The translations under genes and the position numbers were made by a program. The notes beneath the pieces were generated by a model, which saw only the letters and a list, made by a program, of their open reading frames with translations, had not been told where the DNA came from and did no database searches. A stretch of DNA of 64,000 nucleotides, taken from Oceanobacillus indicireducens (GTDB lineage Bacteria; Bacillota; Bacilli; Bacillales; Amphibacillaceae). Below, piece by piece: positions 25,936 to 35,574 of this stretch (position 1 is the stretch's first letter; every line of letters begins with the position of its first letter). The stretch is taken from positions 1-64,000 of the forward strand of contig NZ_BMOS01000009.1 of NCBI RefSeq assembly GCF_014647195.1, in the 5' to 3' direction.

Positions 25936-26451
25936 CTAATTGAACTGTCTTAAATAACGGATATCTTCATACTGGGATCCATCATAGATTGAGCGATAAT
26001 CGAATACATATCGGTCAAACTCATCATAATAGACGAGTTCCCATAGTATTTCATCATCCAGCAAAGCTGGCGTTATTTTCACTAATTGACAAGCACTGCA
26101 GTCAGACTGCCACATATCGATCATGGAAGATGGTGACAGAACCTCGGTTGAATCGACTGTCGTCAATGTTTTCTCATTTCCTTCCAGTGGGTAAAAAATA
26201 ATTTTACCCTTGCCTTCTTCATTTTTTCCGTAAACGACATGATAAGCAGCTTCCCCATTAAAGTTTTCGATTTTTGATATCTCCGTAATTCCTGTTTGAT
26301 TTAACAATTCCCGTTTTGTATCTTCATGGCCGTTGGTACGTTCGGAGTTTAAATCCATGTATAAAAAGATACCATAAATAAGCATAGAAATAAACAGAAG
26401 GAGAAAGATAATCATGCTAAAAATCAACCATTTTCGTCTTGTTTCAGTCAT
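25936..26451 (-). CDS. ypmB: YpmB-like membrane-anchored PepSY-type protein
   Basis: A 171-residue protein with an N-terminal transmembrane helix (about 9-32, WLIFSMIIFLLLFISMLIYG) and an extracytoplasmic domain containing EISKIENFNGEAAYHVVYG and a YRSIYDGSQYEDIRYL end. It belongs to the YpmB family, found between dinG and aspB in Bacillus, of unknown function. The spacing to aspB is 13 bases, so they are co-transcribed. Directly upstream is a small interrupted membrane-peptide gene. Confidence 0.85.
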   Translation of the reverse strand: MTETRRKWLIFSMIIFLLLFISMLIYGIFLYMDLNSERTNGHEDTKRELLNQTGITEISKIENFNGEAAYHVVYGKNEEGKGKIIFYPLEGNEKTLTTVDSTEVLSPSSMIDMWQSDCSACQLVKITPALLDDEILWELVYYDEFDRYVFDYRSIYDGSQYEDIRYLRQFN

Positions 26452-26455
26452 TTTT

Positions 26456-26566
26456 TCACACCTCTTCAGACAGGTTCACTAATTCTTCCCTGTGTTTATA
26501 AAAAATTGCTAGCCATAGAACAAATCCAGTGGCTTATACTAAGAGTAGTAACGGCTCTCGTGCCAT
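26456..26566 (-). pseudogene. 36-codon membrane peptide gene interrupted by TAA
   Basis: Reading from the ATG at 26566 gives MAREPLLLLV, then TAA, then in the same frame ATGFVLWLAIFYKHREELV and NLSEEV before TGA at 26456. Without the TAA (26534-26536) this would be a 36-residue peptide with one transmembrane helix and a charged tail. GGGAGGA lies 8 bases before the ATG, a strong site. It lies 5 bases before ypmB. The upstream CTCCC can pair with GGGAG, covering the ribosome site. It may be a broken small gene, a 10-residue leader peptide, or a read-through case. Confidence 0.45.
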
Positions 26567-26632
26567 TATTATTCCTCCCAAAAAACTGGACGGGAGCACG
26601 TTGCAAAATTTTTCTCCTCATACCATTCGTTT

Positions 26633-26662
26633 GCTACTGTATTTATTACAGTAGCTTTTTTT
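26633..26662 (+). terminator. Hairpin with plus-strand T run next to dinG stop
   Basis: GCTACTGTA (26633-26641) pairs with TACAGTAGC (26647-26655), then TTTTTTT follows on the plus strand. No plus-strand gene leads into it. It blocks antisense entry into dinG or serves as a 3' stem for dinG mRNA on the minus strand. Confidence 0.6.
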
Positions 26663-29462
26663 AAAACCATGCTCTTGCTTGTTCAATTAAGGATTGGGTG
26701 GAGTCATTTAGTATTGGTACCTCTGGTATGGAGTCTGTGAAATATCTTCCATAGCGTGCTGTCACAATTCTTGAGTCACAAATGAAAACAATCCCTCTAT
26801 CACTAGACGAACGGATAAGACGTCCAAATCCTTGTTTGAATTTAATAACAGCGTTTGGTAAAGATAATTCCATAAATGGATTTTTTCCTGCTTCCTTCAA
26901 TTCCTGCGATTTTGCTTCATAAACCGGATGTGCCGGTGGCTGGAAAGGAAGTCGGACAATCATCAGACAGGATAAATCCCCACCAGGAATATCAACACCC
27001 TCCCAGAAGGAGCTTGTACCGAGTAAGATCGAACGCTCAAAGCTTTGGAAATTCTTCTTCAATCTTGTTCTGCTTCCGCTCGTAACCCCTTGGCCGATAA
27101 GCATATATTTGTCATCTGTCATTATTTCTTTCAAGAGTTTATAGGACTTCCTTAACATATCATAAGAAGTAAAAAGTACAAGCATTCTTCCTTCCGTCAC
27201 TTCTGCCAGAGAAAGAATTGCTTCACTCGTCGCATAGATATAATCATCCATATTTCCATATTTAATATCCGGGAAATCATTTGGAATCAGCAATTGTACC
27301 TGGTCTTTAAATGAGAATGGTGAACGGATTTGTTTTGTAATCAGCCGCTCTTCCCGAAGACCTAGTCTTTTTTCAATAAAATGGAATGAATTCTTCATCG
27401 TCAGCGTAGCACTAGTTAAAATGACGCTGTCTTTCTTCGCGAATAATTCCTCGCCAAGCAACGTTGAGACGGTAGTCGGTTCACTATATAAATAAACGGC
27501 CTGTTGATACCCCTTCGTGTCCATTTCGAGCCATTGCACATGATTAATATGCTGATCCATTAAAAAGAGCAATTCCAAATGATCAATATGATCTTGTAAG
27601 TTCTCGATGACTTGAATAAGTTCCTGCCTGTCGTTCTTCACATAATCTTCCGTATCGTCAAGGCTCTTATCCATGAGGGATAGAAAATGAATGAGATCAC
27701 GGTAATAAAAAATAAGGCGATTCACCATTTCTGTTATGGTTTCCCAATTAGAAGAATTCACTTCCTCTTTACTGAATCTGAACTGGATTCTGCCAACATC
27801 ACTTAATGATTTATCTTTTTTACGCTGTTTCGTCACGTAAGCATGTAAATATTGAAAGAGATCATCAATTTCATTTTTCGTATTTGCAATTAATTCATCC
27901 CATTTATCGACCGAAAAGTTATCCTCTATACTATCGTATTTGCCAATTATATAATTGAAAAATTTCGTATCCTCCGAACGGCCAATTTGATTAAGCATAT
28001 AATGCATCGTTATATTGTCCAGCTTTAATCCGTAATGATAGGCTGCAGTATCTTCCAAATGATGGGCTTCATCGATAATCAATTTGTCGTAAGCAGGAAG
28101 AAATTGATAATCGTTAAACATATCCGTACATAACAGGGCATGATTCGTTATAATTAAATCAGCTCGTTGGGCTCTCCGTCTTGCGCGCGTGTAAAACGAA
28201 TATCGGAACCAAGGAGATGTGACATCGAGCTTCCTTTCCGCATCCGCTGAAACCCTTTGAAAAAATGTATAGCCACTCGTTGGGATTTGAATTTCATCAA
28301 TATCACCGGTCAAGGTTTCCGTAAGCCAGACGAGTAAGATTGCCTTCGTTAGCGTAATATCATAATTATCGCGTTCCAGATGGGTTAGTTCATAGGCAAA
28401 ACGTTCCAAACTTAAATAATGGTTTCTACCTTTTAACAGTGCTGCTTCAAATGGAAAATCCACAGTTTTGTGTACTAAAGGAATCTCTTCGTCAAGGAGC
28501 TGGGTCTGTAATTGTGTAGTATGTGTGCTAATGATGATGCGTTTGTTTTGTTTCACGGCCTCATATACAGCTGGAAGCAAATAAGCAAGGGATTTACCTG
28601 TACCGGTTTCCGCTTCAATTAATGCATGTTCTCCACTACAGAAAGCATCATACACCGTTTCGGACATTTCTCGCTGACCACTTCTCTTCTCATACTTTTC
28701 AAATTGTTTTTCCAGTGTACCGTTATCCTCATAAATATGATCTAGATAGTCTCCAAAAGAAGTTGTTAATATCGTTTCTTCTTGGGTCATCTTCTCTGTC
28801 ATTTTAAATGCGAGTCCATTATATGTAGTAAACTTCGCTTCATTGGCAAATTCAAAACTATTCTGCTCCATCGCTTCATCCAGTAAAACAGCAAGGTTTG
28901 ATTTAAACATTGGTTCCAATTTCGCCAGATTAGCGAGCGTTTCATACGGAAGACTAAACAATTTCTCTTTTAATTTCAAGAACAACCTAGCCGTGACATA
29001 AGCATCAGATAACGCCCGGTGCGGGTCATCGTGATATATATCAAGATAATCCGTAATCTGCGATAATTTATAGCTTGGTGCTTTCGGATAAAGAATCCGA
29101 GATAATTCGACCGTGTCAATAACAGGATTCCTTAAGGGTTTCCTCCCACTGTTCACTAATTCAGTATTTAAAAAACCCATGTCAAAAGGAACGTTATGGG
29201 CAATTAGATAACTATCCTCAAATAACTCCATTATTTTGTCCGCTTTTTCGTTAAAGTACGGTGCGTCTTTAACATCATCATTTGTTATATTCGTCAGATT
29301 GGTTATAAATGGAGGAATTTGTTTGTTTGGATTTAAAAAGGTATCTCTTTTATCGATAATTTCATCATTTTTAATGATTACCATACCGATTTCGATGATT
29401 TTATCGTCATTATCAGGCGAATGCCCGGTTGTTTCTAAGTCAATCACAACAAATTTATTCAA
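26661..29462 (-). CDS. dinG: DinG-family helicase with N-terminal 3'-5' exonuclease
   Basis: A 933-residue protein. The N-terminal DEDD exonuclease domain (about 1-165) has VIDLETTGHSPDNDDKIIE and HNVPFDMGFL. It is followed by an XPD/DinG-like helicase with Walker A AETGTGKSLAYLLPA (about 285) and DEAH box IIDEAHHLED (about 455). The GSFWEGVDIPG and QGFGRLIRSSSDRG motifs lie toward the end. The four iron-sulfur cysteines of E. coli DinG are not apparent, as in other Firmicute DinG proteins, which I recall act as exonucleases. The TTG at 29462 is preferred because GGAGGT is at proper distance; the GTG at 29468 is too close. Confidence 0.93.
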   Translation of the reverse strand: MNKFVVIDLETTGHSPDNDDKIIEIGMVIIKNDEIIDKRDTFLNPNKQIPPFITNLTNITNDDVKDAPYFNEKADKIMELFEDSYLIAHNVPFDMGFLNTELVNSGRKPLRNPVIDTVELSRILYPKAPSYKLSQITDYLDIYHDDPHRALSDAYVTARLFLKLKEKLFSLPYETLANLAKLEPMFKSNLAVLLDEAMEQNSFEFANEAKFTTYNGLAFKMTEKMTQEETILTTSFGDYLDHIYEDNGTLEKQFEKYEKRSGQREMSETVYDAFCSGEHALIEAETGTGKSLAYLLPAVYEAVKQNKRIIISTHTTQLQTQLLDEEIPLVHKTVDFPFEAALLKGRNHYLSLERFAYELTHLERDNYDITLTKAILLVWLTETLTGDIDEIQIPTSGYTFFQRVSADAERKLDVTSPWFRYSFYTRARRRAQRADLIITNHALLCTDMFNDYQFLPAYDKLIIDEAHHLEDTAAYHYGLKLDNITMHYMLNQIGRSEDTKFFNYIIGKYDSIEDNFSVDKWDELIANTKNEIDDLFQYLHAYVTKQRKKDKSLSDVGRIQFRFSKEEVNSSNWETITEMVNRLIFYYRDLIHFLSLMDKSLDDTEDYVKNDRQELIQVIENLQDHIDHLELLFLMDQHINHVQWLEMDTKGYQQAVYLYSEPTTVSTLLGEELFAKKDSVILTSATLTMKNSFHFIEKRLGLREERLITKQIRSPFSFKDQVQLLIPNDFPDIKYGNMDDYIYATSEAILSLAEVTEGRMLVLFTSYDMLRKSYKLLKEIMTDDKYMLIGQGVTSGSRTRLKKNFQSFERSILLGTSSFWEGVDIPGGDLSCLMIVRLPFQPPAHPVYEAKSQELKEAGKNPFMELSLPNAVIKFKQGFGRLIRSSSDRGIVFICDSRIVTARYGRYFTDSIPEVPILNDSTQSLIEQARAWF

Positions 29463-29512
29463 TTCCACACCTCCGTCCTCTCTATTATATACGTCAATTC
29501 GTCCAAAAGAAA

Positions 29513-29538
29513 ACTCTTATCCCATTATTGATAAGAGT
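29513..29538 (-). terminator. Terminator after birA
   Basis: A perfect 9-bp stem (29513-29521 with 29530-29538) is followed on the minus strand by TTTTCTTTT. It lies 29 bases after the birA stop. Confidence 0.8.
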
Positions 29539-29566
29539 CTCTTCCCCCGCCTATCTCTTTAACTTG

Positions 29567-30547
29567 TTATTCAAACCACTGGATTTCACCAGAATATATT
29601 TTTTCTTCTTTCCCATTATCATGTAAAACAAGGAGGGCACCGTCTTCTGCAATTCCGTGGAAAATCGCTTTTTTCTCTTCTTTTAGGTTTTTAATTTTAA
29701 TTTTTTCACCTATTTTAAAACCATAGCTTTCCCATTTTTTCTTCACATCGGAAAAGCCATGGGCTAAATATGCATCAAATGCCGCTTCAAATTTTTGTAA
29801 AAACTGTTGAATCAGTTCTTGAATAGACCAATGTTTCCCTGTTTCCAAATAAAGGGAGGTCGCTTTAGATGCAAGCATTCCAGGTATATCATCACTTGTA
29901 TGGTTGATATTTAGACCGATACCGACCACTATATATTGAATCTGGTCCTGTTCTGCTTGCATCTCTGTTAAAATTCCAGCCGTCTTCTTCTTATTAATCA
30001 AAAGGTCATTTGGCCATTTAATCATCGGCTCTACACCTGTATAGTCTTTTAACACGTCAGCCAACACAGTTGCTGTAAGCAATGTTAGCTGGGGAGCCTC
30101 TTGCGGAAGGATTTTAGGGCGAAGCAAGATGCTTAGCCACATCCCTTTATTCCCTGCAGAATGCCATTCTCGGTTCATTCTCCCCCTGCCCGCCGTTTGT
30201 TCATCAAGAATAGCAACTGTTCCATGCTTCGCTCCATCTGCGGCAGCTTGGTGGATTAATTGCTGGGTAGAAGCGGCGGAAGATTTATGGATGATCGTCT
30301 GACCAAGCCACTCTGTTTCCAGGCCCCATTTGATCGTATTATCACTGACTTTATCCGGATGTTTAAGGATACGATATCCTTTTCTTGGGACTCCTTCAAT
30401 GACATAACCGTCTTTCTCCAATGCTTTCATATGTTTCCAGACACTATTACGGGATATTTGTAAAGCATCGGAAATATCCTGACCCGATATATAAGTCTCC
30501 TCATTCTCCGATAGGATATGAATTAATCTGTTTCTCGTTGAGTCCAC
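29567..30547 (-). CDS. birA: Biotin-protein ligase and biotin-operon repressor BirA
   Basis: A bifunctional protein of about 326 residues. The N-terminal winged helix (ISGQDISDALQISRNSVWKH) represses biotin genes. The central ligase domain attaches biotin to carboxylases (GRGRMNREWHSAGNKGMWLS, then WPNDLLINKKKTAGILTE). The C-terminal SH3-like domain ends YSGEIQWFE. The frame begins at an ATG (30556), but AAAGGA directly abuts it; the GTG at 30547 has proper spacing and is preferred. It overlaps the cca 3' end by 25 bases, indicating coupling. panBCD, often next to birA, is absent. Confidence 0.93.
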   Translation of the reverse strand: MDSTRNRLIHILSENEETYISGQDISDALQISRNSVWKHMKALEKDGYVIEGVPRKGYRILKHPDKVSDNTIKWGLETEWLGQTIIHKSSAASTQQLIHQAAADGAKHGTVAILDEQTAGRGRMNREWHSAGNKGMWLSILLRPKILPQEAPQLTLLTATVLADVLKDYTGVEPMIKWPNDLLINKKKTAGILTEMQAEQDQIQYIVVGIGLNINHTSDDIPGMLASKATSLYLETGKHWSIQELIQQFLQKFEAAFDAYLAHGFSDVKKKWESYGFKIGEKIKIKNLKEEKKAIFHGIAEDGALLVLHDNGKEEKIYSGEIQWFE

Positions 30548-31722
30548 TCTAACCATTCCTTTATGTCACGATACTGATTATTTATTTTACCAGTAACAAC
30601 AGCATCTTCCGTTTTTTCAAGCAAATGTTTCACCCATACTCCTGGTTTTTTGTCAGGAAAAAGAGCTAAAAGATCATTTCCATTGATGGCTAAGTCGTCC
30701 CTTGATTGAATTGGTAACCTTTGCTTCAATTGAATTAATTGTACCAGAGATAGTTTATCATCTAATAGCAAGTCGGCTAAGCGGATAAAGGGTTCAAACC
30801 GCTCGTCGTTAAGCTTATATATTCCAATCGCATCCAAGCCTCTTTGCTTGTACCGCTTGATATCGTCGTTTAATTCACTTGCAAGCCGCTTCGTCCGGTT
30901 GGAACATTTCCATTCCTTCGCCCACTCATTGATAGCTATTTCAGGCTGATGATAGTGGAAGAAAGCAATAACTTCTGCAAAACTTAAAAGGGGCTTCATG
31001 TTTTGTGGAATTGCTTCGATTAAAGTGGGATGTTCTTTAAAAACCGGTAAAACAGTCTGAACAGCTGATTTCTTTAAATAATTTATCCCGACCGACACAT
31101 GTTTTCCAGCAAAAAAACGTTCCATTTCATTTGTAATTCTCTCAACTGAAATATCGAGGACTGCTGATTTACAAGCTACCATTGCTGCAAATGTTTCTTC
31201 TTCAATTTGAAAGCCGAGCACACTGGAAAAACGAAGGGCGCGTATAATCCGCAGTGCGTCTTCCCCGAATCGTTTTTCCCCATTTCCGACTGTCCGAATC
31301 ATTCGCTGCTTTAAATCTCTTCTGCCGGAAAATAAATCCGTAATATGACCTGTTTTATCCATCGCAAGGGCATTGATTGTAAAATCGCGCCGTTCTAAGT
31401 CTTTTTCAATGTTACGGATGAATTCAACGTGATCTGGACGCCTACCATCCGAATAACTGCCTTCTGTACGGAATGTAGTCACTTCATAGGATTCTTTCTC
31501 ATGTCTCACAATGACAGTTCCATGTTCAATCCCAACAGGTATGACACTTGGAAATACCGCTTGAACAATATCAGGGGTGGCAGATGTCGTAATATCGATG
31601 TCTTTAATCGGCCGACCGAGCAAATAATCCCGTACACAACCACCAACAAAATATGCTTCATAACCTTCTGCTTCAAGCTTTTCTAATATCGGCTTTGCCC
31701 GTTGAAAATATTTCGTTAACAT
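30523..31722 (-). CDS. cca: CCA-adding tRNA nucleotidyltransferase
   Basis: A class II nucleotidyltransferase of 399 residues that builds or repairs the CCA end of tRNAs without a template. The head domain has VGGCVRDYLLGRPIKDIDIT, which carries the G-G and DxD metal residues. The RRDFTINALAMD segment (about 113) and the EDALRIIRALRFSSVLGF neck follow; EDxxR selects the nucleotide. The helical body and tail complete the usual length. It lies in the bshA-cca-birA series, 18 bases after bshA. Confidence 0.96.
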   Translation of the reverse strand: MLTKYFQRAKPILEKLEAEGYEAYFVGGCVRDYLLGRPIKDIDITTSATPDIVQAVFPSVIPVGIEHGTVIVRHEKESYEVTTFRTEGSYSDGRRPDHVEFIRNIEKDLERRDFTINALAMDKTGHITDLFSGRRDLKQRMIRTVGNGEKRFGEDALRIIRALRFSSVLGFQIEEETFAAMVACKSAVLDISVERITNEMERFFAGKHVSVGINYLKKSAVQTVLPVFKEHPTLIEAIPQNMKPLLSFAEVIAFFHYHQPEIAINEWAKEWKCSNRTKRLASELNDDIKRYKQRGLDAIGIYKLNDERFEPFIRLADLLLDDKLSLVQLIQLKQRLPIQSRDDLAINGNDLLALFPDKKPGVWVKHLLEKTEDAVVTGKINNQYRDIKEWLEWTQRETD

Positions 31723-31740
31723 GCCTTCACCAAATTTCTT

Positions 31741-32859
31741 TTACTTCAGTAGCTTTTTATATAATTTAATGTATTGGTCGACAATGATGTTAGACTGAAA
31801 TTTCTGCTTTACAACTTCAAGGACCCGTTTCCGGAGTACTTGCTGATATGCCGAATCTGTAAGGATTTCGAGCGCATAGTCTGCTGCTTGTTTTGTGTCG
31901 CCCTGATCTACAAGATAACCGGTCTCACCATGTGTGATAACTTCAGGAATACCACCAATATTCGTTCCGATGCCGGGAACCCCGCAAGCCATTGCTTCCA
32001 ATAAAACAAGTCCGAAGCTTTCTTTTTCAGAAAGTAATAATGTTAAATCACTGATTGCAAGCAGTTCATTAATATTATTCTGTTTCCCTAAAAATAACAC
32101 ATCAGAATCTAGTTCCAATTCCCTAACTAGCTGCTTTGTCGCGGAATATTCCGGACCGTCTCCTACGAGCAGCAATTTGCTAGGTATCTCCTGGTGAATA
32201 CGATGAAACGTGTCTATAACGTCTGGTAGCCGCTTCACTTTCCGGAAATTAGAAATATGGATGATTACTTTTTTTTCATCTTTTATCTCGAACTGTTCCT
32301 TCAAATATGGTACTTGAAAAGGATGATATTCCGCTTCATTCACAAAGTTATATATGACAGATATCGGATAATCCGTCTTAATCATTTCCATCGTCTGTTC
32401 CCGTAAACTGTTCGATACACTCGTTACCGCGTCAGACTGTTCAATTCCATATTTTATCATTTTCTTAAATGCATCATCAATTCCAAGTACTGTAATATCT
32501 GTCCCGTGCAGAGTCGTGACGACCTTTACTTTATGTCCGGCCATATCCCGCGCAAGAATTGCACAAATCGCATGGGGTATCGCATAATGCACATGTAAAA
32601 TGTCAAGCTGTTCCTGGTCGATTACTTCTGCCATTTTCGAAGCAAGTGATAAATCATAAGGCGGATATTGGAATACTGGATAATGATTTACTTCCACTTG
32701 ATGATAAAAGATCTTCGGATGTACTTTATCTAATCGAAACGGAAGGCTTGATGTAATAAAATGGATTTCGTGCCCTCGTTCTGCTAACAGTTTTCCTAAC
32801 TCCGCCGCAATGACTCCAGATCCACCGACAGAAGGATAGCAAGTTATCCCAATTTTCAT
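31741..32859 (-). CDS. bshA: N-acetylglucosaminyl-malate synthase BshA (bacillithiol)
   Basis: A GT4-family glycosyltransferase of 372 residues that transfers GlcNAc from UDP-GlcNAc to L-malate, the first step of bacillithiol synthesis. The N-terminal ITCYPSVGGSGVIAAELGKL loop, HVHYAIPHAICA, and the C-terminal LLLSEKESFGLVLLEAMACG with the E-x7-E motif identify it. It follows mgsA by 3 bases. In B. subtilis the deacetylase gene bshB1 lies between them; here it is missing, so a BshB must be encoded elsewhere. Confidence 0.95.
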   Translation of the reverse strand: MKIGITCYPSVGGSGVIAAELGKLLAERGHEIHFITSSLPFRLDKVHPKIFYHQVEVNHYPVFQYPPYDLSLASKMAEVIDQEQLDILHVHYAIPHAICAILARDMAGHKVKVVTTLHGTDITVLGIDDAFKKMIKYGIEQSDAVTSVSNSLREQTMEMIKTDYPISVIYNFVNEAEYHPFQVPYLKEQFEIKDEKKVIIHISNFRKVKRLPDVIDTFHRIHQEIPSKLLLVGDGPEYSATKQLVRELELDSDVLFLGKQNNINELLAISDLTLLLSEKESFGLVLLEAMACGVPGIGTNIGGIPEVITHGETGYLVDQGDTKQAADYALEILTDSAYQQVLRKRVLEVVKQKFQSNIIVDQYIKLYKKLLK

Positions 32860-32862
32860 TGC

Positions 32863-33276
32863 TTATTCGTCTTCCTTTGCTCGAACGATTTCCCGCCATT
32901 TAAAATCTCCTCGTTCCAGGCCATGGATAAAGATTTCCGCTCCGGCAATATTTGTTGCAAGTGGGATTTGGTACACGTCACACAAGCGCATCAGGGCTGT
33001 TATGTCAGGTTCGTGCGGCTGAGCTGTTAATGGATCACGGAAGAATATTACCATATCCATTTCGTTATCGGCAATCAGTGCTCCTATTTGCTGGTCGCCA
33101 CCAAGTGGTCCTGATTTAAATCTATGTACACTAAGTTTTGTAGCTTCTTTAATTAATTTACCAGTCGTTCCGGTAGCAAACAATTCATGCTCTTTTAATA
33201 CATGCTCATAAGCGATGGTAAAGCGTATCATATCTTCTTTCTTCTTATCATGGGCTATTAAGGCAATTTTCATCAT
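32863..33276 (-). CDS. mgsA: Methylglyoxal synthase
   Basis: A 137-residue enzyme that converts dihydroxyacetone phosphate to methylglyoxal and phosphate, a bypass of lower glycolysis. Features seen are [29 protein letters not shown], the phosphate-binding [15 protein letters not shown], and [15 protein letters not shown] with the catalytic aspartates. The length is normal for the family. AGAGGTC precedes the first of two adjacent ATG codons. It sits between dapB (18 bases) and bshA (3 bases) in one operon. Confidence 0.96.
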   Translation of the reverse strand: MMKIALIAHDKKKEDMIRFTIAYEHVLKEHELFATGTTGKLIKEATKLSVHRFKSGPLGGDQQIGALIADNEMDMVIFFRDPLTAQPHEPDITALMRLCDVYQIPLATNIAGAEIFIHGLERGDFKWREIVRAKEDE

Positions 33277-33294
33277 AGCCTGACCTCTTTTCTT

Positions 33295-34089
33295 TTATAA
33301 AATATTTTCTAATCCGTACACGAGCCTATCTAACTCCATTACTTTATAAATGGAAGTTTTTATCCCATCCATAAAGGAATCCCGGCTCATGGAATCATGT
33401 TTGATCGTAAGTAGCTGACCTGGGCCACCGAAGATTACTTCCTGGTGGGCAACAAGTCCAGGTAGTCTTACGCTATGAATATGCATGCCATCTAATTCGG
33501 CGCCACGCGCTCCCTCGAGTTCTTCCCTTTCATCAGGATGACCCTGAGCTTTCGTTGTCCTTGTTTTCTGAATCATCTCTGCCGTCTTAACCGCTGTTCC
33601 AGACGGTGCATCAACCTTTTGGTCATGGTGCATTTCGATAATTTCAACATCCGGGAAATATTGTGCGGCCATCTGAGAGAACTTCATCATCAGCACAGCA
33701 CCGATTGCAAAATTTGGTGCAATAATACAACCAGAATTATATTCATTCGAAAGTTCTTTTAGTTCCTTTATATTCTCCTTCGTGAATCCAGACGTACCAA
33801 TTACAGCTCGGACACGGTGTTCAATCGCGAGTTTTGTGTGTTTATAACCAGGTTCAGGACTCGTAAGATCAATGAATACATCTGCATCTATCTGCTGAAA
33901 GCATTCCGCCAAGTCTTCATAGACTGGAACTTGCGCATCCGATTCCTCGGTAATCTCGTTTAAAAATTTCCCATCATTTTTACGATCGATTACAGCGACA
34001 AGGTTAAAATCAGGAACACGCTCAATCATCTTGATCGCTTCTTTCCCCATCTTACCACGTGGTCCCGCTACTATAATATTAATTGCCAC
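33295..34089 (-). CDS. dapB: 4-hydroxy-tetrahydrodipicolinate reductase
   Basis: A 264-residue NAD(P)H reductase in the lysine and diaminopimelate path, needed for cell wall and for spore dipicolinate. It has [19 protein letters not shown] (dinucleotide loop), [20 protein letters not shown], and the catalytic [15 protein letters not shown] (His-His and Lys). The open frame runs to 34206, but the family start is the GTG at 34089 with GGAGAGGTGG upstream. It lies 22 bases after the ypjD gene. Confidence 0.95.
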   Translation of the reverse strand: MAINIIVAGPRGKMGKEAIKMIERVPDFNLVAVIDRKNDGKFLNEITEESDAQVPVYEDLAECFQQIDADVFIDLTSPEPGYKHTKLAIEHRVRAVIGTSGFTKENIKELKELSNEYNSGCIIAPNFAIGAVLMMKFSQMAAQYFPDVEIIEMHHDQKVDAPSGTAVKTAEMIQKTRTTKAQGHPDEREELEGARGAELDGMHIHSVRLPGLVAHQEVIFGGPGQLLTIKHDSMSRDSFMDGIKTSIYKVMELDRLVYGLENIL

Positions 34090-34111
34090 TTCTGTTCCAC
34101 CTCTCCTGTTG

Positions 34112-34438
34112 TTATTTCTTCGTCCATCTATCTTTATCCCGTGTTTCAAATTTCGACATGGAACGCTCGAAACTTTCGGATAAATCAATGTCAAGTGAAT
34201 TTGCAAAACTCGCGATTACAAACAAAACGTCCCCGAGTTCTTCTTCAACCGTTTTTTCTTTCTCTGTCGTCTTTTTCGGTTTCTCTCCGTAATAATGGTT
34301 CACTTCTCGGGCAAGTTCGCCGACTTCCTCTGTCAGCCTTGCAATCATTGCCAGCGGAGAAAAATATCCTTCTTTAAATTGGCCGATATAATCATCGACC
34401 CGCTTTTGGATTTCTTGCGTCGTAAATTCTTTCTGCAT
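34112..34438 (-). CDS. ypjD: MazG-like nucleotide pyrophosphohydrolase (YpjD)
   Basis: A 108-residue all-alpha NTP-pyrophosphatase of the MazG-like group. The metal-binding pattern is clear: [19 protein letters not shown] (ExxE) and [18 protein letters not shown] (ExxD). The N-terminal [20 protein letters not shown] matches B. subtilis YpjD closely. It probably clears non-canonical nucleotides; the substrate is not shown by the sequence. AAGGAG precedes the ATG. It is first in the ypjD-dapB-mgsA-bshA-cca-birA operon and divergent from the YitT-family gene. Confidence 0.93.
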   Translation of the reverse strand: MQKEFTTQEIQKRVDDYIGQFKEGYFSPLAMIARLTEEVGELAREVNHYYGEKPKKTTEKEKTVEEELGDVLFVIASFANSLDIDLSESFERSMSKFETRDKDRWTKK

Positions 34439-34601
34439 TCGTTAACAATCTCCTTTTTCTCCGTGGTTGCCTACCTTTCATGTTAGCTAACCTTACGTAA
34501 TTTGACAAATTTTTTCTTTGAAAAATCATGAATTTATTTTCTCCGGGCAAAATGATACTAACTTGGCATGGATATGCAAGTATTTTAGGAGGTGTTCTAG
34601 T

Positions 34602-35468
34602 ATGCTGCTTGGATTGCGGATGAAAAATATTTTCTTCATCTTAATCGGTGCCGCGATTTATTCTTTTGGAATCGTACATTTTAATATGCAAAATAATCTT
34701 GGTGAAGGCGGCTTCACTGGTATCACCTTGCTCCTTTATTTCATTTGGAAATTAAATCCGGCGATTACGAATATTTTATTAAATATCCCTGTATTCTTAA
34801 TTGGTTGGAAACTATTAGGACGGAACACCTTCATCTATACAATAATCGGAACTTCCGCAGTATCCGTCTTTTTAGCTATCTTTCAATCCTATCAATTTGC
34901 AATCCCTTTGGAAAACGATATGACGTTGGTTGCCTTATTTGCAGGAGTATTCATCGGAGTTGGTTTAGGGATTATCTTTCGCTATGGGGGCACAACGGGA
35001 GGTGTAGATATTATTGCTCGGCTTGCTAATAAGTATCTGGGGTGGAACATGGGAAATACGATGTTCTTATTCGACCTAATTGTTATTTCTTCCTCTATTC
35101 TGCTAATATTAGACCTCATCCAGGGCATGTACACATTAGTTGCTGTCTATATTGGGGCCCGTGTAATTGATGTTATTCAAGAAGGGGCATATCTTGCCAA
35201 AGGGGCGACAATTATTTCGAATCAAAGTGCAGAAATTGTGAAAGAAATTCAGAAAATGGACCGTGGTGTGACTATCTTTTTAGGCCGTGGTAGCTATACG
35301 GGAGAGAAGCTGGATATCCTTTACTGTGTCGTACCTCGAAATGAAATTGTTCGTCTGAAGAATACGATTTTAAAGGTAGATCCGTATGCTTTTGTTTCGA
35401 TAAGTACAGTTCAAGATGTTCAAGGTGAAGGATTTACTCTCGATGAAAACAAAAGGCCGGTGCAATGA
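34602..35468 (+). CDS. YitT-family membrane protein (DUF161/DUF2179)
   Basis: A 288-residue integral membrane protein. There are five to six transmembrane helices (about 5-195), including NNLGEGGFTGITLLLYFIW and a glycine-rich GIIFRYGGTTGGVDIIARLA segment. A cytosolic DUF2179 domain follows (KMDRGVTIFLGRGSYTGEKL, then PYAFVSISTVQDVQGEGF). It corresponds in place to B. subtilis ypjC. The family function is unknown; transport is presumed. The start at 34602 has AGGAGG 9 bases upstream; the frame extends to 34518 without a site. Confidence 0.88.
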   Translation: MLLGLRMKNIFFILIGAAIYSFGIVHFNMQNNLGEGGFTGITLLLYFIWKLNPAITNILLNIPVFLIGWKLLGRNTFIYTIIGTSAVSVFLAIFQSYQFAIPLENDMTLVALFAGVFIGVGLGIIFRYGGTTGGVDIIARLANKYLGWNMGNTMFLFDLIVISSSILLILDLIQGMYTLVAVYIGARVIDVIQEGAYLAKGATIISNQSAEIVKEIQKMDRGVTIFLGRGSYTGEKLDILYCVVPRNEIVRLKNTILKVDPYAFVSISTVQDVQGEGFTLDENKRPVQ

Positions 35469-35531
35469 TAAAGGCTTAAGCAGCCTGACAAGCTAAGGAC
35501 TCGCAGAAGCTTTCTCAAGAAATAAATCATA

Positions 35532-35568
35532 AAAAAAAGAGATTGGCATACCGTTTACCAATCTCTTC
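35532..35568 (-). terminator. Terminator after the zinc-peptidase gene
   Basis: AAGAGATTGG (35538-35547) pairs with CCAATCTCTT (35559-35568), followed by TTTTT on the minus strand. It lies 7 bases after the peptidase stop. Confidence 0.85.
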
Positions 35569-35574
35569 TCTACC

